This document shows, in pieces, positions 49,923 to 60,006 of a DNA stretch of 64,000 bases. Source of the DNA: Pseudomonadales bacterium (GTDB lineage: Bacteria; Pseudomonadota; Gammaproteobacteria; Pseudomonadales; Ketobacteraceae). A model generated the notes under the pieces. That model searched no databases and had not been told where the DNA came from. It worked only from the letters and a program-made list of their open reading frames with translations. The stretch spans positions 1 through 64,000 of the forward strand of contig NZXG01000010.1 in assembly GCA_002701845.1 (NCBI GenBank), given 5' to 3'. Within the stretch, counting starts at the first letter, position 1, and each line of letters opens with the position of its first letter. Made by a program: the position numbers and the translations under genes.

Positions 49923-50855
49923 ATGAAAGCGTTGGCAGAGCTGGGAAAAATTGGAGTCCTGTTCGGCGGTGAATCCGCGGAGCGGGAAATTTCCCTGCGC
50001 AGTGGCCAGGCGGTGGTAAGCGCGCTGGAGGCCGCCGGCGCCGATGTGGTGGGCATCGATGTGCAGTTCGGCCCAAGGCTGTTTGAGCAGTTGGCACCGA
50101 TTGATACCGCGTTTATCGCCCTGCACGGTCGTGGCGGCGAGGACGGTGTGATTCAAGGGCTGCTGGAAGTGCTGAAAATTCCGTACACCGGCAGCGGCGT
50201 GGCCGCCTCCGCCATCGGCATGGACAAATTGCGCAGCAAACTCATCTGGATCGGCGCCGGGTTGCCCACCCCGGAATTCTGTGCGGTCAGCCATGGTGAG
50301 TCGTTGCAGGGCCAACTGCAGGCCATGGGTGGTGTGGTGATGGTGAAGCCGCCCCACGAAGGTTCCAGTATCGGCATGTCCCGCGCGGCTACCGAATCGG
50401 AACTGGAAACAGCGGTGGCGACAGCGCTGCAGCACGATGCGGTGATCATGCTGGAGCGCTGGGTGGAGGGTGCCGAATATACCTGCACCATTCTGAATGG
50501 CCAGGCGCTGCCGGTGATTCGGCTGAAGACGCCCAATCAGTTTTACGATTTTGAGGCGAAATACCAGTCCACCAGTACCCAGTACCTGATTCCCTCGGGC
50601 CTGTCCGCCGCCGATGAGCAACGGCTGCAGGCACTTAGCATGGCGGCGTTTGATGCGTTGGGCTGTCATGGCTGGGGCCGGGTGGACGCCATGCAGGATG
50701 CCGCCGGCGACTTCTGGTTGCTGGAGGTGAACACGGTGCCGGGCCTGACCGATCACAGTCTGGTACCCATGGCCGCCAAGGCCGCCGGGCTCAGTTTTCA
50801 GCAACTGGTCACCACCATCGCGGGCAGCGCGGGAGGCCAGAGTCATGGTTGCTGA
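49923..50855 (+). CDS. ddlB: D-alanine--D-alanine ligase B
   Basis: An ATP-grasp ligase that makes D-Ala-D-Ala for MurF. The 310-residue protein has GVLFGGESAEREISLRSG at the start, ALHGRGGEDGVIQGLLE, YTGSGVAASAIGMDK, VKPPHEGSSIGMS and the C-terminal LLEVNTVPGLTDHSL. All are DdlB hallmarks, and the Tyr-containing specificity loop resembles D-Ala rather than D-Lac enzymes. It overlaps ftsQ by 11 nt. Confidence 0.97.
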   Translation: MKALAELGKIGVLFGGESAEREISLRSGQAVVSALEAAGADVVGIDVQFGPRLFEQLAPIDTAFIALHGRGGEDGVIQGLLEVLKIPYTGSGVAASAIGMDKLRSKLIWIGAGLPTPEFCAVSHGESLQGQLQAMGGVVMVKPPHEGSSIGMSRAATESELETAVATALQHDAVIMLERWVEGAEYTCTILNGQALPVIRLKTPNQFYDFEAKYQSTSTQYLIPSGLSAADEQRLQALSMAAFDALGCHGWGRVDAMQDAAGDFWLLEVNTVPGLTDHSLVPMAAKAAGLSFQQLVTTIAGSAGGQSHGC

Positions 50856-51597
50856 AGCCAACACCCGGCCCAACGCCGGGGTGCAAAGGCGCCAGTTGGG
50901 ATGGATTTTACTGGCGCTGGGTCTGGCGGCCCTGATGGTGATGGCAGTCAAGGCGGTACAGCAATGGACCGCCCGTTATCCGGTGCAACGGGTTGAGGTA
51001 TTGGGCGAACTGAAGCATGTGGATCAAACCGGACTGAAACAGATACTCAGTCCCTATTTGCGCCAGAATTTTTTCAGTGTGGACCTGGATCAGGTGCGCA
51101 GTGAAGCCGAGGCTCTGACCTGGATTGATTACGCCGATGCCCGCAAAGAGTGGCCGGATACCCTTAAAGTCTATGTGCGGGAACGGGTACCGGTGGCCAA
51201 CTGGGGTGAGCAACAGTTTTTAAGTGCAAAAGGTGAGATATTTTCTGCTGAGCATGTTAAGCCGGACGCAACCCTGCCCACGTTTATTGGCAGAGCGGAT
51301 CAGGCGGTATTTATCGCCCGGCGCTACAGCGATATGCAGGAAATTTTACATGAAATCGGACTTTCGGTGATGAAGCTGGAACTGGAGGATCGGATTTCCT
51401 GGCGTGCGCAAATGGACACCGGACTGACGCTGGTGGTGGACGAAAGTAACAGCCTGGACAAATTGCAACGATTTGTCCGGCTTTACAAGCTGTTCACCGA
51501 TCAGCAAAAGCAACAACTGTCGCGGGTGGATTTGCGGTACGAGAACGGACTGGCAATCAAGTGGAAGCAAGATCATGGTGACACAGACGCTGCGTAA
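50845..51597 (+). CDS. ftsQ: Cell division protein FtsQ
   Basis: A bitopic divisome protein that recruits FtsL and FtsB. The 250-residue protein has a cytoplasmic N terminus, one membrane helix (about 20-38, WILLALGLAALMVMAVKAV), a POTRA domain (about 45-118, YPVQRVEVLGELKHVDQTGLKQIL) and a beta domain ending in VDLRYENGLAIKWK. It overlaps ddlB by 11 nt, and ftsA follows after a gap of 67 nt. Confidence 0.96.
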   Translation: MVAEANTRPNAGVQRRQLGWILLALGLAALMVMAVKAVQQWTARYPVQRVEVLGELKHVDQTGLKQILSPYLRQNFFSVDLDQVRSEAEALTWIDYADARKEWPDTLKVYVRERVPVANWGEQQFLSAKGEIFSAEHVKPDATLPTFIGRADQAVFIARRYSDMQEILHEIGLSVMKLELEDRISWRAQMDTGLTLVVDESNSLDKLQRFVRLYKLFTDQQKQQLSRVDLRYENGLAIKWKQDHGDTDAA

Positions 51598-51664
51598 TAT
51601 GTTTGGCCTGGGGGACTCGCATCCCGTTAGCCCCCAGGAAAGATCCAGTAGGGTGGTAAGAGAG

Positions 51665-52891
51665 ATGGATAGCCGGATGATTGTGGGGCTGGATATCGGC
51701 ACCACCAAAGTGGTTGCCATCGTCGGTCAGCTTAAGGGCGACGGCATGATCGAGGTGGTGGGCATTGGCTCCTGCCCCTCCCGCGGCCTGAAAAAAGGCG
51801 TGGTGGTGGATATTGAATCCACGGTGCAATCCATCCAGCGGGCGGTGGAAGAGGCCGAGCTGATGGCGGGCTGCCAGATTCACTCGGTGTATGTGGGGAT
51901 CGCCGGCAGTCATATCCGCAGCCTGAACAGCCATGGCATTGTGGCGATCCGGGACCGCGAGGTGACCCGCGCGGACCTGGAGCGGGTGATCGACGCGGCT
52001 CAGGCGGTGCCGATTCCGGCGGACCAGAAAGTACTGCACATCCTGCCCCAGGAATACGTGATCGATTCCCAGGAAGGCATTAAGGAACCCATGGGGATGT
52101 CCGGAGTGCGACTGGAATCCAAGGTGCACCTGGTGACCTGCGCCGTCAATGCCGCCCAGAATATCGAGCGCTGTGTTCGTCGCTGTGGTCTGGAGATGGA
52201 AGACATCATTCTGGAGCAGTTGGCCTCAGCCTACGCGGTGCTCACCGACGACGAAAAAGAGCTGGGTGTATGCATGGTGGATATCGGCGGTGGCACTACC
52301 GATATTGCGGTGTTTACTGACGGTTCCATTCGGCACACGGCGGTGATTCCCATCGCCGGGGATCAGGTCACCAATGACATCGCCATGGCCCTGCGCACCC
52401 CCACCGAGCATGCCAACGAGATCAAGATCAAGTACGCCTGTTGCCTCACGCAACTGGCGGGCCCGGAAGAAACCATCAAGGTGGCCAGTGTGGGTGACCG
52501 TCCGCCCCGTGAACTTTCCCGTCAGGCCCTGGCGGAGGTGGTGGAACCCCGCTACGACGAATTGTTTTCCCTGGTGCAGGCGGAATTACGCCGCTCCGGC
52601 TACGAGGATTTGATTGCGGCGGGCATTGTTCTCACCGGCGGCTCGGCGAAGATGGAAGGGGCGGTGGACCTGGCGGAGGAAATCTTCCATATGCCGGTAC
52701 GCCTGGCGTCACCACAGACGGTAACCGGGCTCACCGAAATGGTGAAAAACCCCATTTATTCCACCGGCGTTGGCCTGTTGAAGTACGGGCAAAAACAGGT
52801 CATCACCGGCGCCGCTGAAACCCGGGCCCCGGTGGTGCAGGAAATCAGCGTGATGGAAAAAATGAAAACCTGGATCAAAGGCAACTTCTGA
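51665..52891 (+). CDS. ftsA: Cell division protein FtsA
   Basis: An actin-like ATPase that tethers FtsZ to the membrane. The 408-residue protein has IVGLDIGTTKVVAIVG near the start, MVDIGGGTTDIAVF, the late VLTGGSAKMEGAVDLAE and the C-terminal amphipathic helix MEKMKTWIKGNF. The ATG at 51665 was preferred. An ATG at 51575 overlaps ftsQ, has a fair ribosome site and would add 30 residues, but that stretch uses several AGA/AGG codons foreign to the neighbouring genes. Confidence 0.96.
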   Translation: MDSRMIVGLDIGTTKVVAIVGQLKGDGMIEVVGIGSCPSRGLKKGVVVDIESTVQSIQRAVEEAELMAGCQIHSVYVGIAGSHIRSLNSHGIVAIRDREVTRADLERVIDAAQAVPIPADQKVLHILPQEYVIDSQEGIKEPMGMSGVRLESKVHLVTCAVNAAQNIERCVRRCGLEMEDIILEQLASAYAVLTDDEKELGVCMVDIGGGTTDIAVFTDGSIRHTAVIPIAGDQVTNDIAMALRTPTEHANEIKIKYACCLTQLAGPEETIKVASVGDRPPRELSRQALAEVVEPRYDELFSLVQAELRRSGYEDLIAAGIVLTGGSAKMEGAVDLAEEIFHMPVRLASPQTVTGLTEMVKNPIYSTGVGLLKYGQKQVITGAAETRAPVVQEISVMEKMKTWIKGNF

Positions 52892-52965
52892 TTGTCGCAC
52901 AACACAACGTTTTACATTTCTCAACGCGAGAAGCCATAGCTGAAGGAAAAGGAAGGGAGATAGAT

Positions 52966-54135
52966 ATGTTTGAACTGGTCGATAACGTTCCTCAGAACGC
53001 AGTCATTAAAGTCATTGGCGTCGGCGGCGGTGGTGGTAACGCCGTGGAGCACATGCTCTCCAATCAGGTGGACGGGGTGGAGTTTATCTGCGCCAACACC
53101 GATGCCCAGGCGCTGAAAAACATGAATGCCAAAACCCTGCTGCAGTTGGGTGGCGCGGTCACCAAAGGCCTGGGTGCCGGTGCCAATCCCTGTGTGGGCC
53201 GGGATGCCGCCCTGGAAGATCGCGATCGTATCCGCGAAGTCCTGGAAGGCGCGGATATGGTATTCATCACCGCCGGCATGGGGGGCGGTACCGGCACCGG
53301 CGGCGCACCCATCGTGGCCGAGATCGCCAAAGAGATGGGCATCCTGACGGTGGCTGTGGTTACCAAGCCGTTCCCCTTCGAGGGCCGCAAGCGGATGCAG
53401 GTGGCTATGGAGGGCATGAGCGAGCTGTCCGACAGCGTGGATTCCCTGATCACCATTCCCAACGAAAAGCTGTTGGCGGTGCTGGGGCCCAAGACCAGCC
53501 TGCTGGACGCCTTCAAAGCCGCGAACGATGTGCTGCTGGGCGCGGTCCAGGGCATTGCCGACCTGATTATCCGTCCCGGCATGATCAACGTGGACTTCGC
53601 CGATGTGCGCACCGTGATGTCGGAAATGGGCATGGCGATGATGGGCACCGGCCACTCCAGTGGGGAAAACCGGGCCCGGGAGGCCGCCGAGAAGGCCATC
53701 CGCAGTCCGCTGCTGGAAGATGTGAACCTGCAGGGGGCCCGCGGCATCCTGGTAAATATCACCGCTGGCGAGAGTCTGTCACTGGGTGAGTTCTCTGAAG
53801 TGGGTGACACCGTGGAGGAATTTGCCTCTGAAAATGCCACCGTGGTGGTGGGAACGGTGATCGATCCCAGCCTGGGTGAAGATCTGCGGGTGACCGTGGT
53901 GGCCACCGGCCTGGGCGCCGTGGGTGAAGCGGCCCAGCCGGTGCGACCGGTGCAGAGCGTGACCAAACGGTCCCCGGTGGAAGCTGTCTCAGACTACAAG
54001 CAGTATGAACGGCCCGCCGTGGAACGCATGCGCCGGGAAGCCGTGGGCGACAGCCGCCGGCGGGTTGCCGTGGAACCTGATGCCAATCGGGAATATCTGG
54101 ATATTCCCACCTTTTTGCGACGTCAGGCGGACTGA
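52966..54135 (+). CDS. ftsZ: Cell division protein FtsZ
   Basis: A tubulin-like GTPase that forms the Z-ring. The 389-residue protein has the GTP signature GGGTGTGG (106-113), the T7 loop NVDFADV (208-214), a variable linker after about residue 320, and the C-terminal peptide DIPTFLRRQAD that binds FtsA and ZipA. GGAAGGGAG precedes the ATG. It ends the compact part of the dcw cluster. Confidence 0.99.
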   Translation: MFELVDNVPQNAVIKVIGVGGGGGNAVEHMLSNQVDGVEFICANTDAQALKNMNAKTLLQLGGAVTKGLGAGANPCVGRDAALEDRDRIREVLEGADMVFITAGMGGGTGTGGAPIVAEIAKEMGILTVAVVTKPFPFEGRKRMQVAMEGMSELSDSVDSLITIPNEKLLAVLGPKTSLLDAFKAANDVLLGAVQGIADLIIRPGMINVDFADVRTVMSEMGMAMMGTGHSSGENRAREAAEKAIRSPLLEDVNLQGARGILVNITAGESLSLGEFSEVGDTVEEFASENATVVVGTVIDPSLGEDLRVTVVATGLGAVGEAAQPVRPVQSVTKRSPVEAVSDYKQYERPAVERMRREAVGDSRRRVAVEPDANREYLDIPTFLRRQAD

Positions 54136-54181
54136 AAAGGTCAAAAAGTGCACAAAAACAGGGGTTAATCGGGCTAAATGT

Positions 54182-54210
54182 TTGGTCATCCCCTTAATAA
54201 CTGCTAATAT
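54182..54210 (+). promoter_or_regulatory. Predicted promoter of lpxC
   Basis: TTGGTC (54182-54187) and TAATAT (54205-54210) are 17 nt apart in the 136-nt gap between ftsZ and lpxC, about 60 nt before the lpxC ATG. Confidence 0.45.
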
Positions 54211-54271
54211 TGCGGCAGCCTAAGATTTTGTGCCTTTTGAATTCTTAACTCTGTGATTTGCGTGGAGCAAC

Positions 54272-55186
54272 ATGATTAGACAACGTACCCTTAAAAATAC
54301 AATTCGTGCGACCGGTGTGGGTCTGCACACGGGCGAAAAGGTCTATCTGACCTTGCGCCCGGCACCGGTGAATACCGGCATTGTATTTTGTCGCACCGAC
54401 CTGGATCCGGTTGTCACCATCCACGCTCAGGCTTTGAACGTGGGTGATACCACCCTGTCCACCACCCTGGAAAACGGTGATGTCCGGGTTTCCACCGTGG
54501 AACACCTGCTGTCCGCCATGGCGGGCCTCGGCATTGACAACGCTTATGTGGATCTAAGCGCGCCGGAAGTGCCCATCATGGACGGCAGCGCCGGTCCCTT
54601 TGTGTTTCTGCTGCAGTCCGCGGGCATCGAGGAGCAAAACGCCCTCAAGCAGTTTATCCGCATCAAGCGCAAGGTAACGGTAACGGACGACGACAAGAGC
54701 GCCACTTTCCTGCCCTTTAACGGTTTCAAAGTGGGCTTTACCATCGATTTTGATCATCCGGTGATCAAGAGTCGCAGCCAGACCATTTCCCTGGATTTCT
54801 CCAGCACCTCTTTCGTGCGGGAAGTCAGCCGGGCCCGGACCTTCGGGTTTATGCGTGACATCGAATATCTGCGGGAACGTAATCTGGCCCTGGGCGGCAG
54901 CGTGGAGAACGCCATCGTGGTGGATGATTACCGCATCCTCAACGAAGACGGCCTGCGCTACGATGACGAGTTCGTCAAGCACAAGGTGTTGGACGCCATC
55001 GGTGACCTGTATCTGCTGGGTAAGAGCCTGATCGGGGAGTTCCAGGGCTTTAAATCCGGTCACGCGTTGAACAATAAGCTCCTGCGGGAGCTGCTGCAAC
55101 AGGAAGATGCCTGGGAGATCGTAACCTTCGACGATGAGAAGGTGGCACCGATTTCCTACGTCAAACCTGTGATGGCAATGGACTAG
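54272..55186 (+). CDS. lpxC: UDP-3-O-acyl-N-acetylglucosamine deacetylase
   Basis: A zinc amidase that catalyses the committed step of lipid A synthesis. The 304-residue protein begins [21 protein letters not shown]. The zinc ligands are visible as His78 (VEHLLSA), His237 and Asp241 (HKVLDAIGD), and the catalytic His264 is in GHALNNKLL. The length matches the family. It is the last gene before a terminator at 55209-55239. Confidence 0.98.
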   Translation: MIRQRTLKNTIRATGVGLHTGEKVYLTLRPAPVNTGIVFCRTDLDPVVTIHAQALNVGDTTLSTTLENGDVRVSTVEHLLSAMAGLGIDNAYVDLSAPEVPIMDGSAGPFVFLLQSAGIEEQNALKQFIRIKRKVTVTDDDKSATFLPFNGFKVGFTIDFDHPVIKSRSQTISLDFSSTSFVREVSRARTFGFMRDIEYLRERNLALGGSVENAIVVDDYRILNEDGLRYDDEFVKHKVLDAIGDLYLLGKSLIGEFQGFKSGHALNNKLLRELLQQEDAWEIVTFDDEKVAPISYVKPVMAMD

Positions 55187-55208
55187 CCATCGTTTTACAC
55201 TTCCTTCC

Positions 55209-55243
55209 ACCTCTGATCCGGCGATGCCGGGTCAGAGGTTCCT
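55209..55243 (+). terminator. Terminator after lpxC
   Basis: Arms 55209-55222 and 55226-55239 form a 14-bp stem (one G-T wobble) closed by a 3-nt loop, followed by a short T-containing stretch. Confidence 0.65.
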
Positions 55244-55311
55244 TAAATCACCTCTCGCGCCCGGCATAAACTCCGGATCAATCAAATATTTCGTTCAAAC
55301 CCATACCGAAT

Positions 55312-55782
55312 TCAGTCGCTCTCAGAACCGGATTTGCCCAACGTATCGGCCAGTCTGCGCATGGCGGATGCCAGCTCCCGATCAGACAGATTCTCGGCGG
55401 TCTGGCGGATTAACTGCTGACTGTGACGGGATACCGGCGGTGCCGGGCGTCGGTAGTGTCGGTCGAGTTTCGGTTCCGGCTGCGCCACCCGTAATTTAAT
55501 ATCCTGCAAGGCTCTGAACTTGCTGGATTTTTTCAGTTTCCCCCGAATCTGGGGCAGAAGAAACTTCAATTGGGTGGCGGCGGAGGCACTTTGGGTCTCC
55601 AGCAGCAGTTGGCCATTGCGGTAATTGCCCACCCGGCAGTAGCGGGCCAGTTTCGGCGGTAGAACTGCCCTGAATAACTTATCAAGTTCAATGAGCTGAG
55701 TCGCATTTTCGGTGAGAGACTTCACTTCTTGGTTGCAAAGCATGAGATCTCTTATATTTTTTATGGTAGTGTCCTGCGTCAT
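55312..55782 (-). CDS. dciA: DciA/DUF721-family protein
   Basis: A 156-residue DUF721 protein of the DciA family, which in bacteria lacking DnaC loads or assists the replicative helicase DnaB. The KH-like N domain shows LIELDKLFRAVLPPKLARYCRVGNYRNGQLLLET and SAATQLKFLLPQIRGKL. The C-terminal half is basic and disordered-looking, then helical (LSDRELASAMRRLADTLG). The start is uncertain: ATG at 55782 keeps the IKNIRDLM lead-in, and ATG at 55743 is the alternative. Position between lpxC and secA on the opposite strand is typical for DciA. Confidence 0.85.
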   Translation of the reverse strand: MTQDTTIKNIRDLMLCNQEVKSLTENATQLIELDKLFRAVLPPKLARYCRVGNYRNGQLLLETQSASAATQLKFLLPQIRGKLKKSSKFRALQDIKLRVAQPEPKLDRHYRRPAPPVSRHSQQLIRQTAENLSDRELASAMRRLADTLGKSGSESD

Positions 55783-55879
55783 TGCCAAATAGTGATCAAT
55801 TTAATTTTGGGGAGTAGTACGCCGGCGGCCTTGGCAGCATTCTGACGCAATTGGCCGGCAGGCTCCAGAGTAGTCATAC

Positions 55880-56806
55880 ATGAATGTAATTCTTTTTGAT
55901 CCCAAAACAGGCCAGTCCAGAACCCTGCGATTGCGGGTGGCGTTGCTGGCGCTGCTCGGCGTGGTGGCGCTGGTCCTGGCCCTGGCGGCGGGCTTCGGTG
56001 CCGGCTATGGCCTGGGCAGCAGCCGGCCTCAGGGCCCGGGTGATCTGTCCCGTTACCTGCAGCAGGACATTGCCAACACTGCTGCGCAGGTGACCCAGGC
56101 CCGGCAGCAGGCGGAAAGTCAGCTCACGGCCATGACCGTGCGGATGGCGGAACTGCAGGCCCGGCTGATGCGGTTGGACGCCCTGGGCGAACGCCTGGTG
56201 GACGTGGCCAAGTTACAGGGTGGTGAATTTGATTTCTCCCAGGCGCCGGCACTGGGTGGTCCGGAAGAAGGCGAAATGGGCATTGAGCTGGAGCGCCCCA
56301 GCTTCCTGGCGGACCTGGACCGCCTGGCGGCGGACATCGAGGCCCGGGAACAGCAGTTACAGGTGCTGGAATCCCTGATGGCCAATCGAAAACTGCAGCA
56401 GGAGGCCGCCATCGCCGGCCGGCCCGTCACCTGGGGCTGGTTATCGTCCCGCTTTGGGCGCCGTACCGATCCCTTTACCGGGCGGCCGGCCTGGCACGCC
56501 GGGGTGGATTTTGCCGGTAAGGAAGGTTCTGACATTATTTCCGTGGGCTCCGGTGTAGTGACCTGGGCCGGAGAACGCTACGGTTACGGCCTGATGGTGG
56601 AAGTGAATCACGGTGGCGGCATCACCACCCGTTACGGCCATGCCAAGGAAATCCTGGTGAAAGTGGGGGACATCGTCAAACAGGGGGAAACCCTGGCGAA
56701 AATGGGCAGTACCGGCCGCTCCACCGGCCCCCACGTGCATTTCGAGGTGCGCAAGCACGGCAAGGCGGTGGACCCTTCCCGCTATGTCTATCGCAAACGG
56801 GGCTGA
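55880..56806 (+). CDS. M23/LytM-domain peptidase
   Basis: A membrane-anchored murein-peptidase-like protein of 308 residues. It has a cytoplasmic N terminus, one helix (about 21-43), a coiled-coil stem (about 55-170) and a C-terminal LytM domain (about 195-300). The zinc motifs are present: His in PAWHAGVDFAG with its Asp, and HVHFE with the second His pair, so it may be catalytic rather than an EnvC-type activator. Position between dciA and secA is seen in Pseudomonas-like genomes. The precise substrate is unknown. Confidence 0.92.
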   Translation: MNVILFDPKTGQSRTLRLRVALLALLGVVALVLALAAGFGAGYGLGSSRPQGPGDLSRYLQQDIANTAAQVTQARQQAESQLTAMTVRMAELQARLMRLDALGERLVDVAKLQGGEFDFSQAPALGGPEEGEMGIELERPSFLADLDRLAADIEAREQQLQVLESLMANRKLQQEAAIAGRPVTWGWLSSRFGRRTDPFTGRPAWHAGVDFAGKEGSDIISVGSGVVTWAGERYGYGLMVEVNHGGGITTRYGHAKEILVKVGDIVKQGETLAKMGSTGRSTGPHVHFEVRKHGKAVDPSRYVYRKRG

Positions 56807-56937
56807 ATTGCCGACTCTCGTAAACCGTCAAGATGGCGCATCAAGCTGGTGCGCCACTCTTCATAATCGAGCGTAAACGCTTTATCCCGCAGGGAAAATA
56901 ACGTTAGAATTGGCCCTTCAATTTCATCCTGAAGCAT
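56788..56937 (-). CDS. Possible small ORF (49 aa) antisense to the M23-secA gap
   Basis: An open frame of 49 codons starts at ATG 56937 and stops at 56788, overlapping the end of the peptidase gene by 19 nt. The product would be hydrophilic with an acidic helix-like stretch (LQDEIEGPILTLFSLRDK, DYEEWRTSLMRHL). It has no clear ribosome site, and its third-position GC is lower than in the neighbouring genes. I do not recognise it; it may be chance. Confidence 0.2.
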   Translation of the reverse strand: MLQDEIEGPILTLFSLRDKAFTLDYEEWRTSLMRHLDGLRESAIQPRLR

Positions 56938-57058
56938 GCGGCAGGCCGCTTTCCCGATGGCTCGACACTGGCTGGGAAGGTCTCTGCGTCCGGGACGCCG
57001 TTATGCCGTGTCTGTACTGTCGCTTCAGGGTAAGCCCGAGTAACAGAAGTGAACACCT

Positions 57059-59788
57059 ATGCTAGGACCGCTGTTTCGTAAAATTGTTGGCAGTAAGAAC
57101 GATCGTGAGCTGAAGCGCATGGGTAGGCTGGTGGCCCAGATCAACGCCCTGGAGGAATCCGTACAGGGCTTGACTGACACCGAGCTGCAGGCCAAAACGG
57201 CGGCCTTCCGGCAGCGCCTGGAGCAGGGCGAAACCCTGGATGATGTCCTGCCTGAAGCGTTTGCCACGGTGCGGGAGGCCAGCCGGCGGGTGATGGGGAT
57301 GCGTCACTTCGACTGCCAGCTGATCGGCGGGATCACCCTCCACGAAGGCAAGATCGCGGAAATGCGCACTGGTGAGGGTAAAACCCTCACCGCCACCCTG
57401 GCGGTGTATCTCAACGCCCTGTCCGGCGACGGGGTGCACGTGGTGACGGTGAACGATTACCTGGCCCAGCGGGACGCGGACTGGATGCGGCCCCTGTATG
57501 AATTTATGGGGCTGTCCGTGGGGGTGGTGCTGTCGCAGCAGGATCCGGCGGCCAAGCGGGCGGCCTATGGCAGTGATATCACCTACGGCACCAACAACGA
57601 ATTCGGCTTTGACTATCTGCGGGACAACATGGCCTTCACCCTGGAGGACCGGGTGCAGCGGGCCCTGAATTTCGCCGTGGTGGATGAGGTGGACTCCATC
57701 CTCATTGACGAGGCGCGCACCCCGTTGATCATCTCCGGCCCCAGCGAGGACAGCTCGGAACTGTACAAAAAGATCAATGTGCTCATTCCCAAGCTGAAAC
57801 GGGGTTATGAAGAGGGCGAGATCGGCGAGCAGGCGGAAACCTTCCACTACACCATCGACGAGAAAAACCGCCAGGTGGAGTTGAACGAGGAAGGCCACCA
57901 GTACGTAGAGGAGCTGCTTACCGAGTTCAAACTGCTGGAGGAGGGGGACAGCCTCTATGCCGCCAACAACCTCAACCTGCTGCACCATGTCCACGCGGCC
58001 CTGAAAGCCCACTGCCTGTTCCAGCGGGATGTGGATTATATTGTCCAGAACAATCAGATCGTCATCGTCGACGAACATACCGGGCGCACCATGCCCGGCC
58101 GCCGCTGGTCCGATGGTATTCATCAGGCCATCGAAGCCAAGGAGGGGGTGCGGATTCAGAACGAGAACCAGACCCTGGCTTCCACCACCTTTCAGAATTA
58201 CTTCCGGCTCTATAACAAGCTGTCCGGCATGACCGGCACCGCCGATACCGAAGCCTTTGAATTCCGTCAGATCTACGGCCTTGATGTGGTGGTGATCCCC
58301 ACCAACAAGCCCATGATCCGTAAGGACTATAACGATCTGATCTATATGTCGGCGGAGGAGAAGTTCGAAGCCATTATCGAGGATATCGAGGAGACGGTAA
58401 AAGCCCAGCGCCCGGTGCTGGTGGGTACCGCCTCCATCGAAACCTCGGAATATCTGGCGGGATTGATGCGCAAGCGCAAGATTCCCCACAAGGTGTTGAA
58501 CGCCAAGTTCCACGCCCAGGAAGCGGAGATTATCGCCCAGGCCGGGCGCCCCGGCGCGGTCACCATCGCCACCAATATGGCCGGCCGGGGCACGGATATC
58601 GTCCTGGGGGGCAGTTGGGAGGCTGAGGTGGCGACGCTGGAAGACCCCAGCCCGCAACAAATCGAGCAGTGCAAGGCGGAATGGCAGGCCCGCAACCAGG
58701 CGGTGATTGAGGCCGGCGGCCTGCATATCATCGGCACCGAGCGTCATGAATCCCGGCGTATCGATAACCAGCTGCGGGGTCGTGCCGGACGCCAGGGGGA
58801 TCCGGGCTCTACCCGCTTCTTCCTGTCCCTGGAAGACAATTTGATGCGGATTTTCGCCTCCGACCGGGTCAAGGGGCTGATGCAGACCCTGGGCATGGAG
58901 CGGGGCGAAGCCATTGAACACCGCTGGGTGACCCGCTCCATCGAGAACGCCCAGAAAAAAGTGGAAGGCCGTAACTTCGACATTCGTAAATCCCTGCTGG
59001 AATACGATGACGTGGCCAATGATCAGCGCCGGGTGGTGTACGAGCAGCGCAACGATATTCTGCATGCGGAGGACCTGTCGGAGAATATCAAGGCGATTCG
59101 GGTGGACGTGGTACAGGACTTTATCTCCGGCTATATCCCCCCGCAAAGCATGGCGGAGCAGTGGGATGTGGAAGGCCTGGAACACGCTCTGGAAACCGAC
59201 TTCCGCATGCCCATGCCGGTACAGCAATGGCTGGATGAGGACAAAAGCCTGCACGAGGAAAGCCTGCGGCAGAAGATCATCGAGACCCTGGAGCAGGCCT
59301 ACGCCGAAAAAGAAAACCGGCTGGGTGATGAAACCCATGTGATGCGCCAGTTGGAAAAACACGTGATGCTGGCCACCCTGGACCGGTTGTGGAAAGAGCA
59401 TCTGGCCAATATGGATCACCTGCGCCAGGGCATCCATCTGCGGGGCTACGCCCAGAAGAATCCCAAGCAGGAATACAAGCGGGAAGCTTTCGAACTGTTT
59501 CAGGCATTCCTGGAAAACGTTAAGCACGAGGTGATCCGGGTGCTGACCACCGTGGAGCTGCGGCGGCAGGAGGAAGTGGAGGAACTGGAGCGTCAGCGCC
59601 GGGCCGCCGCGGAACGGGAACTGACCCTGCAGCACGCCGAGGCCTCGGCCACGGCGGAGGCGGAGCCGGCGGAAGCGGCGCCGGGCAACACCCCGTTTCA
59701 GCGCCAGGAGCGCAAGGTGGGGCGCAACGAACCCTGCCCCTGCGGCTCCGGCAAGAAATACAAACACTGTCACGGCCAGGTGGAGTGA
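57059..59788 (+). CDS. secA: Preprotein translocase ATPase SecA
   Basis: The cytosolic motor that drives unfolded preproteins through SecYEG. The 909-residue protein has Walker A MRTGEGKT (102-109), [19 protein letters not shown], the HWD/HSD region, the second nucleotide domain ([35 protein letters not shown]) and a C-terminal zinc-binding tail with Cys893, Cys895, Cys904 and His905 ([14 protein letters not shown]) that contacts SecB. A 903-codon antisense frame exists only because of the GC-rich codon pattern. Confidence 0.99.
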   Translation: MLGPLFRKIVGSKNDRELKRMGRLVAQINALEESVQGLTDTELQAKTAAFRQRLEQGETLDDVLPEAFATVREASRRVMGMRHFDCQLIGGITLHEGKIAEMRTGEGKTLTATLAVYLNALSGDGVHVVTVNDYLAQRDADWMRPLYEFMGLSVGVVLSQQDPAAKRAAYGSDITYGTNNEFGFDYLRDNMAFTLEDRVQRALNFAVVDEVDSILIDEARTPLIISGPSEDSSELYKKINVLIPKLKRGYEEGEIGEQAETFHYTIDEKNRQVELNEEGHQYVEELLTEFKLLEEGDSLYAANNLNLLHHVHAALKAHCLFQRDVDYIVQNNQIVIVDEHTGRTMPGRRWSDGIHQAIEAKEGVRIQNENQTLASTTFQNYFRLYNKLSGMTGTADTEAFEFRQIYGLDVVVIPTNKPMIRKDYNDLIYMSAEEKFEAIIEDIEETVKAQRPVLVGTASIETSEYLAGLMRKRKIPHKVLNAKFHAQEAEIIAQAGRPGAVTIATNMAGRGTDIVLGGSWEAEVATLEDPSPQQIEQCKAEWQARNQAVIEAGGLHIIGTERHESRRIDNQLRGRAGRQGDPGSTRFFLSLEDNLMRIFASDRVKGLMQTLGMERGEAIEHRWVTRSIENAQKKVEGRNFDIRKSLLEYDDVANDQRRVVYEQRNDILHAEDLSENIKAIRVDVVQDFISGYIPPQSMAEQWDVEGLEHALETDFRMPMPVQQWLDEDKSLHEESLRQKIIETLEQAYAEKENRLGDETHVMRQLEKHVMLATLDRLWKEHLANMDHLRQGIHLRGYAQKNPKQEYKREAFELFQAFLENVKHEVIRVLTTVELRRQEEVEELERQRRAAAERELTLQHAEASATAEAEPAEAAPGNTPFQRQERKVGRNEPCPCGSGKKYKHCHGQVE

Positions 59789-59795
59789 ACCACGG

Positions 59796-59812
59796 TCACC
59801 GATGATCGGTGA
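59796..59812. promoter_or_regulatory. 17-bp palindrome between secA and argJ
   Basis: TCACCGAT and ATCGGTGA form perfect 8-bp arms around a single centre base, only 8 nt after the secA stop and just ahead of a TATAAT (59830-59835). With that box, the palindrome's right half would overlap a -35, so an operator is possible. No T-run follows. Confidence 0.4.
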
Positions 59813-59916
59813 GAGCGAGCCGCTGAGCTTATAATGAGCTTAGAAAATGTCGGGTGAACATAGAAAGCTGGAGACAGTAGCCAGTGACTAGTGATCAGTA
59901 AACATTACACAGTAAC

Positions 59917-59939
59917 AAGGGGCTCGATGCCCCTTTTTT
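59917..59939 (+). terminator. Terminator upstream of argJ
   Basis: AAGGGGC (59917-59923) and GCCCCTT (59929-59935) pair around a 5-nt loop and run into TTTTTT. It ends secA transcription about 130 nt past its stop; argJ starts 67 nt further on. Confidence 0.8.
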
Positions 59940-60006
59940 AATGGGCCTGACAAGCCATAAACCAATGCCATCAATACAACGGCATTTCAGCGGAGAGGAT
60001 GAATAA

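Noticed and set aside
51575-51664. N-terminal extension of FtsA from ATG 51575
   Set aside because: It has a fair ribosome site, but the added 30 residues are not typical of FtsA and contain several rare Arg codons, so the ATG at 51665 was preferred.
57062-59773. 903-codon open frame antisense to secA
   Set aside because: secA is unambiguous on the plus strand. GC-rich third positions keep antisense frames open, and the antisense product shows no domain, only His/Gln/Gly-rich sequence.
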